Origin: Moduliflexus sp964602655
GTDB taxonomy: Bacteria; Moduliflexota; Moduliflexia; Moduliflexales; Moduliflexaceae
Assembly: GCA_964602655.1 (NCBI GenBank)
Contig: CAZRSF010000003.1
Coordinates: 62,001 to 126,000, forward strand
Length of the DNA stretch: 64,000 nt
Reading direction: 5' to 3'
In this document: positions 32,024 to 41,800 of the stretch, one piece after another
How positions within the stretch are numbered: position 1 is the stretch's first letter
Layout: every line of letters begins with the position of its first letter
Position numbers and translations under genes: made by a program
The notes under the pieces: generated by a model
What the model was told of the DNA's origin: nothing
The model's input: the letters and a program-made list of their open reading frames with translations, nothing else
Databases searched by the model: none

Positions 32024-34528
32024 TTATCGAATTGTGATCGGCGAAGACAGCCATGCGCCTTCTCGATACGCGACAGAAACGTTATCTATATCCATTTGCG
32101 CCCGTCCGTAACTGAAGATGCGGAATTCTATCGCGCCTGCGCCTTCGGAAAGGATGAAGGGTAAGACAATATCGCGGTATTCGCCTGTTGCGACAATCTC
32201 CTCGCTGCGGATTTCCCGGCTGGCAATCTTCGTTTCGCCGAAATTGGCTGTCGCTTCGAGCCGAAAGAGCGGCTGTGATGACATGTTTTTTCTGACGTTG
32301 ATGCGAAATGCCGCGTGATATGCCCCGGACGGCAAATACGCATACTGACCATACAACGCAAAATTTTTCTCGCCGGGAGCAATCTGAAGCACTTTTCCAC
32401 CAGACGCAGCAGCATCTTCCATGATCGTTCCGATTGGCGATTGTGCCGATTCAGCCTCATACTGTTGTTCCTTTATCTCCTGCCAGCTTGCCAGCAGCAG
32501 ATATGTTCCCTGTTGTTGCGGAAGAATGCCCGGCACCTGAACGGTTCGCTCTTCTTTCGGCTCGAATCGTACGGTTTGCGCAACTCCGACAGATGTCGGC
32601 GTCAAGGCGTCGGCGAATTCTTGCGGATACAGAGACCAATTGACCTGAAATTCGCGCGGCTTGCGAAACTCATAATTTGTCATGCGGATCGAAAAATCTA
32701 CAGGCTGATTCGGCGAAAAATGCCGCGTTTCCGGCAGAATCGTCAGCTTCGGCTCGACTAACGAGAACAGGGAATAAAAGGTGTCTTTGATCAGATATTG
32801 CTGAAGCAGCGTCGCGCGCGACATTTCGCGCGGATATCGGCGATAATAGGTGCGACGCTCTTCGGTGCCGCGATCATTGCTGAGAAAGAGGTGGGTCAAA
32901 TGATATTTTTCGAACGGATTTTCGCGGTAATTTACGAAATTTTCCCAACTGCACAGAACTTTATACGGCGTATCGAACGCGACACCAGCCGCATTCAGCC
33001 CGCCGATATACGCGTTATCTCCTAAACGCGCCATCAGATCGCGGCCGGTTTCCTCGACGACATACGCCGGAGATGCGAGCCAGCGGTGATACCACACGCC
33101 ATCGAAATAGAGCGACGCACTTAATAACGCAACAACGAACAGGCTGGCGCGGCGACATGAGACAAAGATCGTCGTCAAATGGCGTTCGCGCCAATACGCA
33201 ATCGCCGCAATCAGCAACAGCGCTCCAAGCAGCCCGAACACGACATCGCGGAGAATCGGCAGGTTGAACGGCGCGCCGGGCGCATGAAAAACCCCGCGAA
33301 GCCGTAACGGCGCAACGGCAAATATTCCGACAAACACGAACCAGATTCCGCTGATTCCCCAGGCTGCGCGTCCGACATAATGCGGGAACGCAATCGCTCG
33401 TCCCGCGCGCGCCTGTTCCACCATGTAGCCGATTCCCCGCGCCGTCAAGAGGCACATCGGCGGAATAATCGGCAGAAGGTAACGGGTCGGGCGATAGGCG
33501 ATCATTGTTGTAAATGCGAACACGGCCCAAAACCAGATGAACGCAAAAATATCGGACGGATGAAACGCCGTCCGCTTTTCAGTACATAGCAGGAACAACA
33601 ACATGCCGATCATCGCCAGCGTTCCGAATAACAGAATCGGAGTATGAGAAAAATAGGCGAATACTGGCGTGATGTAGATGGTTTTGAGAAAATGCAGCAG
33701 CTTTGTGCTGGGGAACATCTGGGTCTTTGTGAAAAAATCACCGAACTGCGTAATAATATGACGGTTGGGATAATAAAAGGTCGTGAACCAGATGGCGAAT
33801 GCGGCTGCGAATCCGGCAGCAAGGAAGGTCAAGGCCTCGAGTCCCTGCTTTCTGATGGTCGTATGGCGGACATTCAGGACGATATAGGCGATCAGCGCGA
33901 CAAACGGCGTGGGAAGCAAGTACAGAAAGAGATTTTTGTAGGTATAGCTGAGAAAGGTGAACGCGCCCGCCCAAAAGAACCACCAGCCCCAGCGTCGTCG
34001 GCCTTGCTGAAACCTGTAAAATCCGCCCTGCCAGCAATAGAACGCGACGACAAAGATCGTCAGCGTCTGCGTATCCTGCATACCTAAGCGGCTATACATC
34101 GTCGAAAGGTAGTTTGTCCCGAAAAAAAAGAGCGCGAGCGTTCCTGTCGCTTTGCCGTAACTTTCACGCGCGGCGAGATAGAGAAACAGCAACGACACCA
34201 TGCTGTAGGCAATCGAAATCAGGCGGATCTGCGCCCGTCCTGCGCCAATAAAGCGCATCACGGCATATTTGATGGCCGTCGAAATCGCGCTGTAATAATA
34301 ATCATTCCATTCGTCTAAGCGCCATTCGCCGAAGCGCAGCAGATTGCGGGCGTTATGGTTATACATCCCTTCATCGAAAAACACGCCGAGACTCCAACAG
34401 AGGTCTTTCGGCGGGTCTGCCGTCAAATGCGCGAGCCTGCTGCCGAGAAAGAACAACAGGAGGAACAGCGCAAATTGCCAGGAGATCAGGAATTTCAGCA
34501 GATGATGGAAAACAGATGCTTTTTTCAT
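32024..34528 (-). CDS. GT39/PMT-like membrane glycosyltransferase with C-terminal sugar-binding-like module
   Basis: An 834-residue protein. The N-terminal part is a GT-C core with about a dozen hydrophobic segments. The first periplasmic loop carries acidic residues (FFDEGMYNHNARN), as in ArnT/PMT-type transferases that use polyprenol-phosphate sugars; RLGMQDTQTLTIF and TRYLLPIIPPMCLL follow. After about residue 620 comes a soluble region with an Ig-like domain and, from about 688, the YEAE module shared with neighbours (FALYGQYAYLPSGAYHAAF, EFRIFSYG). ATG 34528 overlaps the upstream gene's stop by 4 bp. The likely job is adding sugar to a surface polymer outside the membrane; donor and acceptor are unknown. 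Confidence 0.78.
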   Translation of the reverse strand: MKKASVFHHLLKFLISWQFALFLLLFFLGSRLAHLTADPPKDLCWSLGVFFDEGMYNHNARNLLRFGEWRLDEWNDYYYSAISTAIKYAVMRFIGAGRAQIRLISIAYSMVSLLFLYLAARESYGKATGTLALFFFGTNYLSTMYSRLGMQDTQTLTIFVVAFYCWQGGFYRFQQGRRRWGWWFFWAGAFTFLSYTYKNLFLYLLPTPFVALIAYIVLNVRHTTIRKQGLEALTFLAAGFAAAFAIWFTTFYYPNRHIITQFGDFFTKTQMFPSTKLLHFLKTIYITPVFAYFSHTPILLFGTLAMIGMLLFLLCTEKRTAFHPSDIFAFIWFWAVFAFTTMIAYRPTRYLLPIIPPMCLLTARGIGYMVEQARAGRAIAFPHYVGRAAWGISGIWFVFVGIFAVAPLRLRGVFHAPGAPFNLPILRDVVFGLLGALLLIAAIAYWRERHLTTIFVSCRRASLFVVALLSASLYFDGVWYHRWLASPAYVVEETGRDLMARLGDNAYIGGLNAAGVAFDTPYKVLCSWENFVNYRENPFEKYHLTHLFLSNDRGTEERRTYYRRYPREMSRATLLQQYLIKDTFYSLFSLVEPKLTILPETRHFSPNQPVDFSIRMTNYEFRKPREFQVNWSLYPQEFADALTPTSVGVAQTVRFEPKEERTVQVPGILPQQQGTYLLLASWQEIKEQQYEAESAQSPIGTIMEDAAASGGKVLQIAPGEKNFALYGQYAYLPSGAYHAAFRINVRKNMSSQPLFRLEATANFGETKIASREIRSEEIVATGEYRDIVLPFILSEGAGAIEFRIFSYGRAQMDIDNVSVAYREGAWLSSPITIR

Positions 34529-36456
34529 GTATTGGCGCGAATTCGATAATCTCGTCGCAAAACGTATAATGTCGCTAAAAACAGTAACGCTCCTAATAAA
34601 ATATAGGATTGAACGGGGTTCCATATCGTCGGCGCAAGCTGGTTGGCAAGCAGCCAGAAATTGCTGCACAACATGTAAGACACCATCACCGCGCCCCATC
34701 GCCATTGGAGTTGTTGATATGCGCAGGCCGTCGCTGCTGGAAGGGCAATGGCAAACAGAGGGAGCAATACGGTATAATGATGCTCCCAGCAGACCGGGGA
34801 AGCCATTGTCACGCTCAAAGACGCAATCGCCAGATCAAGAATGTCGGTTCTCGCAGAAGCGCGTCCTTTTCCTTTGTAGAATAACGTTAGACCGATCAGG
34901 AGCAGCGAACTCAAGTATGTGCCGAGGTAAACAGACAGATGAAATGGCGCAAAATTTTGAAACGTCCAATCTACATTCGCGCCATTGCCAAACCACCGAT
35001 TCAGCAGACCGTTGATCGAGTGGTTGGGAAAGTAGCTTTCGCCATGTTTGGCGATAAATGACAGAACGGAAAGGTATTCGATATGGCTGTTCAGGCCGAA
35101 TGTCCATACTGAAGCAATGCCGATGACGCCCACTACGCCTGCGCCGCTCAACGCAAATCGCCACTGTTTGCGCAAGAGCCCCCAAAGAATCACTACGCCC
35201 AATTGCGGTTTAATGACGGCAATACAGCCGATACAGAACCCGGACAACCCTTTCAATCCGTTCAACCATGCCCAGACGGCGGCGACAAATAAGGCATAGA
35301 GCCAGGTTTGAATCTGCCCGAGTTGAAATGACCGCATGAGCGGATAAAACGTGAGCGCGATCCCGCTGACAAACAGAAAAAGCGTTACGGCTTCGCGAAG
35401 CCGAATTCGTTGATTGGCATACTGGCGCAGGCTCAAGATCACAATATGCGTAAGCAGCGCCATGCTGCCCCAGATCAGCCACCAGGAGATTCCGTTGAAT
35501 AGCGAAGCAACCCTTTCGAGCCGCCAAGATTTTATCGGAAGAAATACCAACAAACTGCTCGGCGGATATTGGAATTTGATGCCGCGCTCGAAAAAGATCA
35601 CATGATAGAGCGGTTGCTTCGGATAGCTCGTCGCCTGTAGAAAAGCGTCATACATCGGCTGCCACGAATCGGAGCGCGTATGAATCGGCGATGCCAGGAA
35701 AAATTTGGTAAAATACAACGTCGTCCGCTCGCTGACGGATGACAGCAACAAATTCAGCACAAGGCTGTTCAGCAGCCAAAACACGCACAAAAACTCTTGC
35801 AACCGGAAGCGCTGCCGGTGTTGCCACAGATCAAACAGCGCGAGACAGGCGACCACCCCCACAATTCCCCATAGTACAGGCAGAAGCACGCGGTGAAGAA
35901 TATAGACGCTGCGCTGCCGCGATGCGGGCAATTCCGGCAGAAGCACAGCGCGATTGATGCTTTCGCGCGGCTTTCCCGGCGGCGTCCAAAAGACTTGAAA
36001 CGCGGTCTTCCCTTCATATTGCGCGTAAAAAATATTGATCGCATGAAAACCGCGCGACAAAAAAATCACACCGTATTGTTCCGCAATCGTCTCGCCGGAG
36101 TCGTTTTCGACCACCTTCACGCCGTCAATAACGACGCGAGCGACATCATCGGACGCGACCGCAAATTCATACGCGCCGGTTTGGGGCGCATAGATATATC
36201 CCGTCCACAGAATGCCATAATACGTCGCGCGATACAACATCTCAAGCTGCATGCGCTGCAAGCTGACATCCAGGTCTTTCATGACCAATCGAGGCGGATC
36301 CTGCCAGGATGTGTTTTCGTAATAATGCCCTATCAGGCCATGTTGCGTCTTGACGAGAACGGCAATCGCTCCGCTCGTCGCGAGCAAGACCGCCAGCATC
36401 ACGCTTACGCGAATTTTGACATGTCGCGGAGAAAAAAGAGGCGTCGGCAATAACAT
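34525..36456 (-). CDS. PA14 domain fused to a GT87-type membrane glycosyltransferase
   Basis: A 643-residue protein. After an N-terminal membrane segment (VSVMLAVLLATSGAIAVLV), a PA14 domain spans about residues 40-165 (GLIGHYYENTSW, ILWTGYIYAPQTGAYEFAVA, SDDVARVVIDGVKV), placed outside the membrane. A multi-span DUF2029/GT87 core follows (KFQYPPSSLLVFLP, RSFQLGQIQTW, CIAVIKPQLGVVILWG, SPVCWEHHYTVLLPL). PA14 domains bind glycans in other proteins; fusion to a glycosyltransferase is unusual. ATG 36456 with AAGGA upstream is preferred; a TTG at 36486 overlapping the TolB-like stop is the alternative. Confidence 0.8.
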   Translation of the reverse strand: MLLPTPLFSPRHVKIRVSVMLAVLLATSGAIAVLVKTQHGLIGHYYENTSWQDPPRLVMKDLDVSLQRMQLEMLYRATYYGILWTGYIYAPQTGAYEFAVASDDVARVVIDGVKVVENDSGETIAEQYGVIFLSRGFHAINIFYAQYEGKTAFQVFWTPPGKPRESINRAVLLPELPASRQRSVYILHRVLLPVLWGIVGVVACLALFDLWQHRQRFRLQEFLCVFWLLNSLVLNLLLSSVSERTTLYFTKFFLASPIHTRSDSWQPMYDAFLQATSYPKQPLYHVIFFERGIKFQYPPSSLLVFLPIKSWRLERVASLFNGISWWLIWGSMALLTHIVILSLRQYANQRIRLREAVTLFLFVSGIALTFYPLMRSFQLGQIQTWLYALFVAAVWAWLNGLKGLSGFCIGCIAVIKPQLGVVILWGLLRKQWRFALSGAGVVGVIGIASVWTFGLNSHIEYLSVLSFIAKHGESYFPNHSINGLLNRWFGNGANVDWTFQNFAPFHLSVYLGTYLSSLLLIGLTLFYKGKGRASARTDILDLAIASLSVTMASPVCWEHHYTVLLPLFAIALPAATACAYQQLQWRWGAVMVSYMLCSNFWLLANQLAPTIWNPVQSYILLGALLFLATLYVLRRDYRIRANT

Positions 36457-36482
36457 GGATAATGGAAAATTCCTTGAGATGA

Positions 36483-37892
36483 TCAAAAAACGGCAACCGG
36501 AGACACGGTCACATTATCCACCCAGAGTCCGGATTTGGCAAGAAAATGCACCCGAAATTCCAGATTCGTGTGTTCATACAGCGAAAAGACTACTTGAAAC
36601 TCCTGATATTGACCGGCGCGTTCGAAGTCGCGCGCCTGAATCGGCGTGAGCATCACTGCGCGCCGTCCTTGTTCCGCGCTGACCTCGATCAGGGCAACGG
36701 CGTCATCAAGATCATTCTTCTCGGTCTTTAAACGAAAATTGGCGACATATTTGGCAGGCGCAAACCATTTATACGGGCCATACATCAGAAATCCAGCGGA
36801 CGAGGAGACATCGGCATACGCGGCCTGTCCTTTGCTTGCCTGCGCATCCTCTTGTGCTACGCCGGCTGTGCGCAGCATCCGTTCGGCTTCATACACGAAT
36901 TGCTGTTGCAAGAACCATTGCTCCGGTACACTGCCGCTGCTCCAATCCGGGAATTTCTCATTGGCCGGATGGCGGGTCAATGGCACCTGTTCGCGGCCAT
37001 CCGCGCTGATAAGATTCAATTCCCAATTACCGTTTTCTTTGTCGGGCGAGGCGGCATACACGAGATGCTTGCCATCCGGCGACCAGGCCGGATAATACTC
37101 TGCCAACTGCGCATCAGTCGTCAAGCGCTGCCGATTGTTGCCGTCAGGCGATACCAGCCAGATGTCGCCATGTTCGTCGGCTTCCTGCGACACATACGCT
37201 AACAGCGAGCTATCCGGCGACCAATCCGGGCGACATGCGCCGTAGCCGTTGGTCAATCGAGTCTCTTGCGATTCATCCTGCCCGATGGTATAGACATTCC
37301 AGCCGTTCTCCCGATTGCCGGTATATGCGATGCGCGTTCCGTCCGGCGACCAATCCGGCAAGATATTATCCCCGGCGGTACGATGAAATGGGCGAACCTG
37401 CTCACCATTGGCATTCATGATATATAACTGCTTCGGCGGCTCGCGATCCGAGTCGAACAGAATCTGCTGCCCGTCCGGCGACCATGCCGGGCTTCTGTCC
37501 TGGGATGGAGAATCGGTCAACCGACGTTGATCGCTGCCGTCGGCATTCATGATATAAATCTCATAGTTGCCATCCCGATTCGATTCGAAGGCAATCTGTT
37601 TGCCATTCGGCGACCAGACCGGATATTCGTCTGCGGCGGGAGTATTCGTTAACTGCAACAAATTGCTGCCGTCAACGTTCATCACATAAATATCCCAGTT
37701 TCCGTTGCGATCAGACTGAAACAGAATCCGGCCCGAGAGATTTTCGAGCGCCGGATAAGTCGGGAGTTGCTCCGTTTTTTCTTTCGAGGCGGCGACGGCA
37801 GGCGTGATCTGTTTTTCCTGGCAGGCCATCAAAATGACCATCATGATCACAAATAAACTCACGATCGAAAAAACGGAATAGTGCGATTTCAT
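36483..37892 (-). CDS. TolB-like beta-propeller lipoprotein with C-terminal shared module
   Basis: A 469-residue predicted lipoprotein (signal ending VILMAC). About six PD40/TolB-type repeats follow, each with a form of PxWSPDGxxIxF and DIYVMNxDGS (NWDIYVMNVDGS, NYEIYIMNADGS, PDWSPDGTRIAYTGN, YPAWSPDGKHLVYA). From about residue 332 the propeller gives way to the module shared with neighbouring glycosyltransferases: FVYEAERML, FLMYGPYKWFAPAKYVANF, NLEFRVHFLAKSGLWVDNV. It probably works as a periplasmic or surface scaffold for the glycan machinery encoded around it. Confidence 0.82.
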   Translation of the reverse strand: MKSHYSVFSIVSLFVIMMVILMACQEKQITPAVAASKEKTEQLPTYPALENLSGRILFQSDRNGNWDIYVMNVDGSNLLQLTNTPAADEYPVWSPNGKQIAFESNRDGNYEIYIMNADGSDQRRLTDSPSQDRSPAWSPDGQQILFDSDREPPKQLYIMNANGEQVRPFHRTAGDNILPDWSPDGTRIAYTGNRENGWNVYTIGQDESQETRLTNGYGACRPDWSPDSSLLAYVSQEADEHGDIWLVSPDGNNRQRLTTDAQLAEYYPAWSPDGKHLVYAASPDKENGNWELNLISADGREQVPLTRHPANEKFPDWSSGSVPEQWFLQQQFVYEAERMLRTAGVAQEDAQASKGQAAYADVSSSAGFLMYGPYKWFAPAKYVANFRLKTEKNDLDDAVALIEVSAEQGRRAVMLTPIQARDFERAGQYQEFQVVFSLYEHTNLEFRVHFLAKSGLWVDNVTVSPVAVF

Positions 37893-37907
37893 AGCAGATG
37901 CTCGAGA

Positions 37908-38663
37908 TTATTTCTTCTTGAATTTTTCAAGAATTTTATTTGTTATCAGGCAATGAAACCACTGATCGGCAATCACCGCGTAGCCCTGATCGTTAAAATG
38001 CAGGCGGTCAACAAATAACGCATCGCCGCCGCCGCTGAGAATCGCGTTATAATTATCAATCAGATGCACCGATTTTGCGCGTTTGGCAGCAGCAGCGGTA
38101 ATTTCAGTATTCAGCCATTGAATTCGGTCATTGGCCCAGGCATAATCGGAGTTCGACGCGGCTGGCGTCACTGTGCTGATAATCGGGACGGTTTTAGAAA
38201 TAATCGCCTTGTCCAGCATACGTTCGATCACAGCGATAGAACTGTAATCGCCGCGATGGTTGATGACATCGTTTGTTCCGATCATAATCAAGACGATATC
38301 AACATTCGCAATCACGTCTAATAGCCGCTCATCGGTTTCCGGCGAAATTTCTCCGGGCACGCCTTCATTGTAGATGATGACGTTATGCCCGGCAGCGCGA
38401 AGTTTTTGTTCGAGAAGCGCCGGATATCCCCCCACGCGCGATCCATAACCGTATGTAATACTGTCGCCGATGGCGGCAATTGCGACAGTTCCCGCCGGAT
38501 ATGTCGGCGCAACGATTTCCGACCCACTCGTATCGTCCGCAGGCTGCTGCGGACCTTTCAACGCTTGCCGCGTCGCCATCGGCGAGGTCGGATCGTGGTC
38601 GCCGCCGCATCCGGCGAGAATGAACGCCATCGCCAACAGACCAAGTATTAATCGTTGTTTCAT
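37908..38663 (-). CDS. SGNH/GDSL-family lipoprotein hydrolase
   Basis: A 251-residue lipoprotein (MKQRLILGLLAMAFILAGC lipobox) of the SGNH esterase family. Block I is AAIGDSITYGYGS with the nucleophile Ser, block III is IGTNDVIN with the Asn, and block V is VDRLHFNDQGY with the Asp/His pair. Such enzymes deacylate lipids or remove acetyl groups from glycans; next to glycosyltransferases, glycan deacetylation is a fair guess. A strong RBS (AAGGAGG) precedes the ATG. It is the first gene after the family C palindrome on this strand. Confidence 0.88.
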   Translation of the reverse strand: MKQRLILGLLAMAFILAGCGGDHDPTSPMATRQALKGPQQPADDTSGSEIVAPTYPAGTVAIAAIGDSITYGYGSRVGGYPALLEQKLRAAGHNVIIYNEGVPGEISPETDERLLDVIANVDIVLIMIGTNDVINHRGDYSSIAVIERMLDKAIISKTVPIISTVTPAASNSDYAWANDRIQWLNTEITAAAAKRAKSVHLIDNYNAILSGGGDALFVDRLHFNDQGYAVIADQWFHCLITNKILEKFKKK

Positions 38664-38705
38664 AAAATGCGCGTCCTCCTTACATCGCTAATTTTTTAAC
38701 ATCTA

Positions 38706-38756
38706 AGGAGTGTCAAAGCGAAGCTTTGACAACGAAAGCTACGCTTTCGAACTCCT
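38706..38756. repeat. Three-way-junction-like palindrome (family C)
   Basis: Outer arms AGGAGT and ACTCCT enclose two hairpins, GTCAAAGC-GAA-GCTTTGAC and CGAAAGC-TAC-GCTTTCG. It is related to the 11346-11394 element. The gap 38664-38872 also holds a TTGCCGCGG/TCGCGGCAA inverted repeat (about 38812-38846) and nothing else recognisable. Confidence 0.75.
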
Positions 38757-38872
38757 CATATTTTCTTAAAAACCAGTCAAATTCGAAATAATCTTCTGCC
38801 TCAAAATCTTCTTGCCGCGGTTTTGTCAACTCTAATTTCGCGGCAATGACCGCATTCATCACAAGCAGAGGC

Positions 38873-41800
38873 TCAGTCTGCGAGAATCGTCAACTCGCCG
38901 ATCTTCGCTTTGTCGCCGGATTCGCAGGGCAACCGTCGTCCGGTCGTCGGATCGTACACGCCAATCCAAATGTCGTACACGCCCGGCGCAAGCGACGGCG
39001 GAATCGTCACGATCTTCTCTTCTCGCAGTAATTCGCCTTGAAGCCATTGGCGCGTAGGAAGTTTACCGTCCAATGGAGCGTGATCCTGCTGAAACATCAA
39101 TAACCGCCCTCTTCCGATGCGCTGAAGCAGTTTATTGAATCCGAGCGAAAACGCGCCCTCGCCCTGACGAATGGCATGCACAAAAATCGTATAATTCGTC
39201 TTCATCGCTGTCAGCGCTTCCCAGTAGTAGCGAAGGCGTACGTCTTCGCCGGGTTCGAACGCCGCCGCCGACACGTCATAGCCGACGAAACGCATCTGAT
39301 CGCCAAATGTCAGCGTCATCGGAATTTCCGGAGAAAATGTCTGCTTCATCTCTTCCAGTTTCTGACGAACGTATTCGGGCGTGTCCGGGAGTTCGTTCGG
39401 CATGAACAGCAGATGCGTCCATTGTCCCGTATGGCCGGTTTCTTCAATTTTCTCATGAGACAGCACAGTCAACGCTTCGTCCCATTGTTTTAACCGTAAC
39501 AGCGTTTCTACAAACGCCACTTGTATTTCCGCCGGTTTGCGGATCGTCGGTTCTGCGCCGGCGTGGAAATAGCGCACGGCGTCCTCTATCTGACCAAGCT
39601 GCGCGAGGGACACGCCGATGGCGTCATACAACTGAATCGGAAACAGCGGAATCAGATCGACCGCATCCAAACTGACAGGCGCGTAGCCTGTGGCGCGGAC
39701 GCGAAATTCGACAGGGAGGGGCTGTCTGACGGAAAATCGGAGCGGATACGCGCTAAACTGTCCGAATTGCCATGCCTGTTGGGGCGTCAAACGAATCTTT
39801 TCTTCCGCAAGAAGGCCATAGTGCGCATTATAGACATCGAGGAACACGGCGATATGGTTCAGTTTGTCTGGGGCAATGTCCGTTGATTCGCCGATTTTCA
39901 GGCGAACATTCACCTGATACTCTCCGGGTGGCAATTCGACATGCTGCCCGAACGCGAGATAGCCCTGATGATGCTGCTCCGGGACAAACGCAGTGCCTGC
40001 GCCATTCGATAAACGATCATCCTCGAACACATCGCCGGCAATATGCGGCAATTCTTCGGCCTCATAGCGAAAAAGCGCCGTCGGATCGTGTTGATTCCGC
40101 ACACTGAGTTTCATGACAGATCGGACATCGTCGGGCTGCGCGGCCATTCTGTCGAAAAACGATCCGAAGAAATCGGAGAGATGCTGTTCGCACCAACGAA
40201 ATTCGCGCAGCGCTGCGTCATGCTTTCCAGTCTGCTGATATGCCAAACCGCGCAGATAGCGAAGCCGCAATTCATCCGGCGCGGCGGTTTGCGCCGCTTC
40301 CAACGCGGCAAGCGCCTCGTCGGCCTGACCGTGCTCAAGGTACGCGCTGCCGACATCTGCCGGATCGAGCGAAAGCTGCACGCGGCAGCCGAGATTGCGG
40401 AATTCGGAGGAATATGCGCCTTCGACAAATTTCGGCGTTGCGCCAGAATGAGAAAACACCGAAATCGGGAACAACGAATTCTCAAAATAGGGCAAATATT
40501 CCTTCAGCGGCAGCGCAAACGTTCGAGTTTCATACGGTTTCGAGAAGAGAAGCGTTTGACGAAATTTTCCAACCGACACGTCAACCTGATTCGGCACAAC
40601 GCCATTGGTAATTGTCATGGCCAGATGCCGCAGCCCCAATGCTGTCCGCAAAGCCAGTTCTGCCCGCTGCGCGCCCTTGACCCAAAATTCCTTCGACGTC
40701 ATATCCACCACATGGTCATCGAAGAAATAAAGCCGATGCGCAAAGCCACCATTCTCCTGCCATTCTGTTTGCGCGAATTTCGGCTCGATATTCGTCGGCA
40801 GCGTGTCAATCAATGTCAGTTCGACCGGGAGCAGTCGGAATGGCATACGGAAGGCATGAAACGCGGGGAAATAGGACGATTGAAACGGCGTGACGAGCGA
40901 AGGCGCTAAAAAGATCGCGCTGATTGCGCCGGAAACGACTAAAGGCCAGACGCGCGGCACAGCGGTAATCAAAAACAAAAACGCCGGGTAAATATTGACG
41001 AAATACCGATTACCGAACGCGCCGCCGCCGCCGTGATAGTTAATCGGCATCAGCACGATATACACGCCGATGCTGACGATAATCGTCGAGAAAAGAAATC
41101 CGCGCCGCCAAAGCGCCCGCCGTTCGTCGTCCGTTCGCCATGAAACGCGACGAACAAGCTGCGCGAAAAAAAGCCCCGCCGCCAGCAGCGAACAGGTAAA
41201 ATACGGCAGCAGCCCGGTAAAACGGCCAAAGACGTAGTAATAGATATTATAGAGCAGCGTTTTCGGATGAAAGAAAAAATCCTCTTTGAAATATCCTTTC
41301 GAAGTCATTGGAATGCCCTTTTCCCATGAATCGGTCGGCTCGCTGAATGGAAATCCCGTGACAAAGGTGCGTCGGTCACCGCCATAGGGGTTAGCGCTGC
41401 CGGTATAGCGAGACTGCAAGCCGTAGAGCATCACCACCATTCCAGCAAAAACCACGCAAAGCACGAGCGTTTTCCCGAGGCGCGGCAGAAATACGCGCCA
41501 GGCTTTTTGACGCGAGGACATCCGGACGCAAAAAAATAACGTATCGGCCAGCAGCGGCGCAAAAAACAAGATATTCGGCAATTTCGCCATTGCCGCGACC
41601 GCAAGCGGTAGCGGCGCGAGATAACGCCGACCGTTTGGCGTCAACACAAGCCAACGCAAGCCGAACATCGCATTCGACAGAATGGACGGGGGCGAAACGC
41701 GCTGTCCTTGCCGCCCTCTTTGCGGCGATTCCTGCTGATAAAGCCACAAAAACAGTCCCGAAGTGATACAGAACATCGTAAAAATCTCTGGTGTGAGCCA

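Noticed and set aside
34529..34705. Extension of the GT39-like protein to 34705
   Set aside because: It lies inside the coding sequence of the PA14-GT87 gene; ATG 34528 overlaps that gene's stop by 4 bp as expected in an operon.
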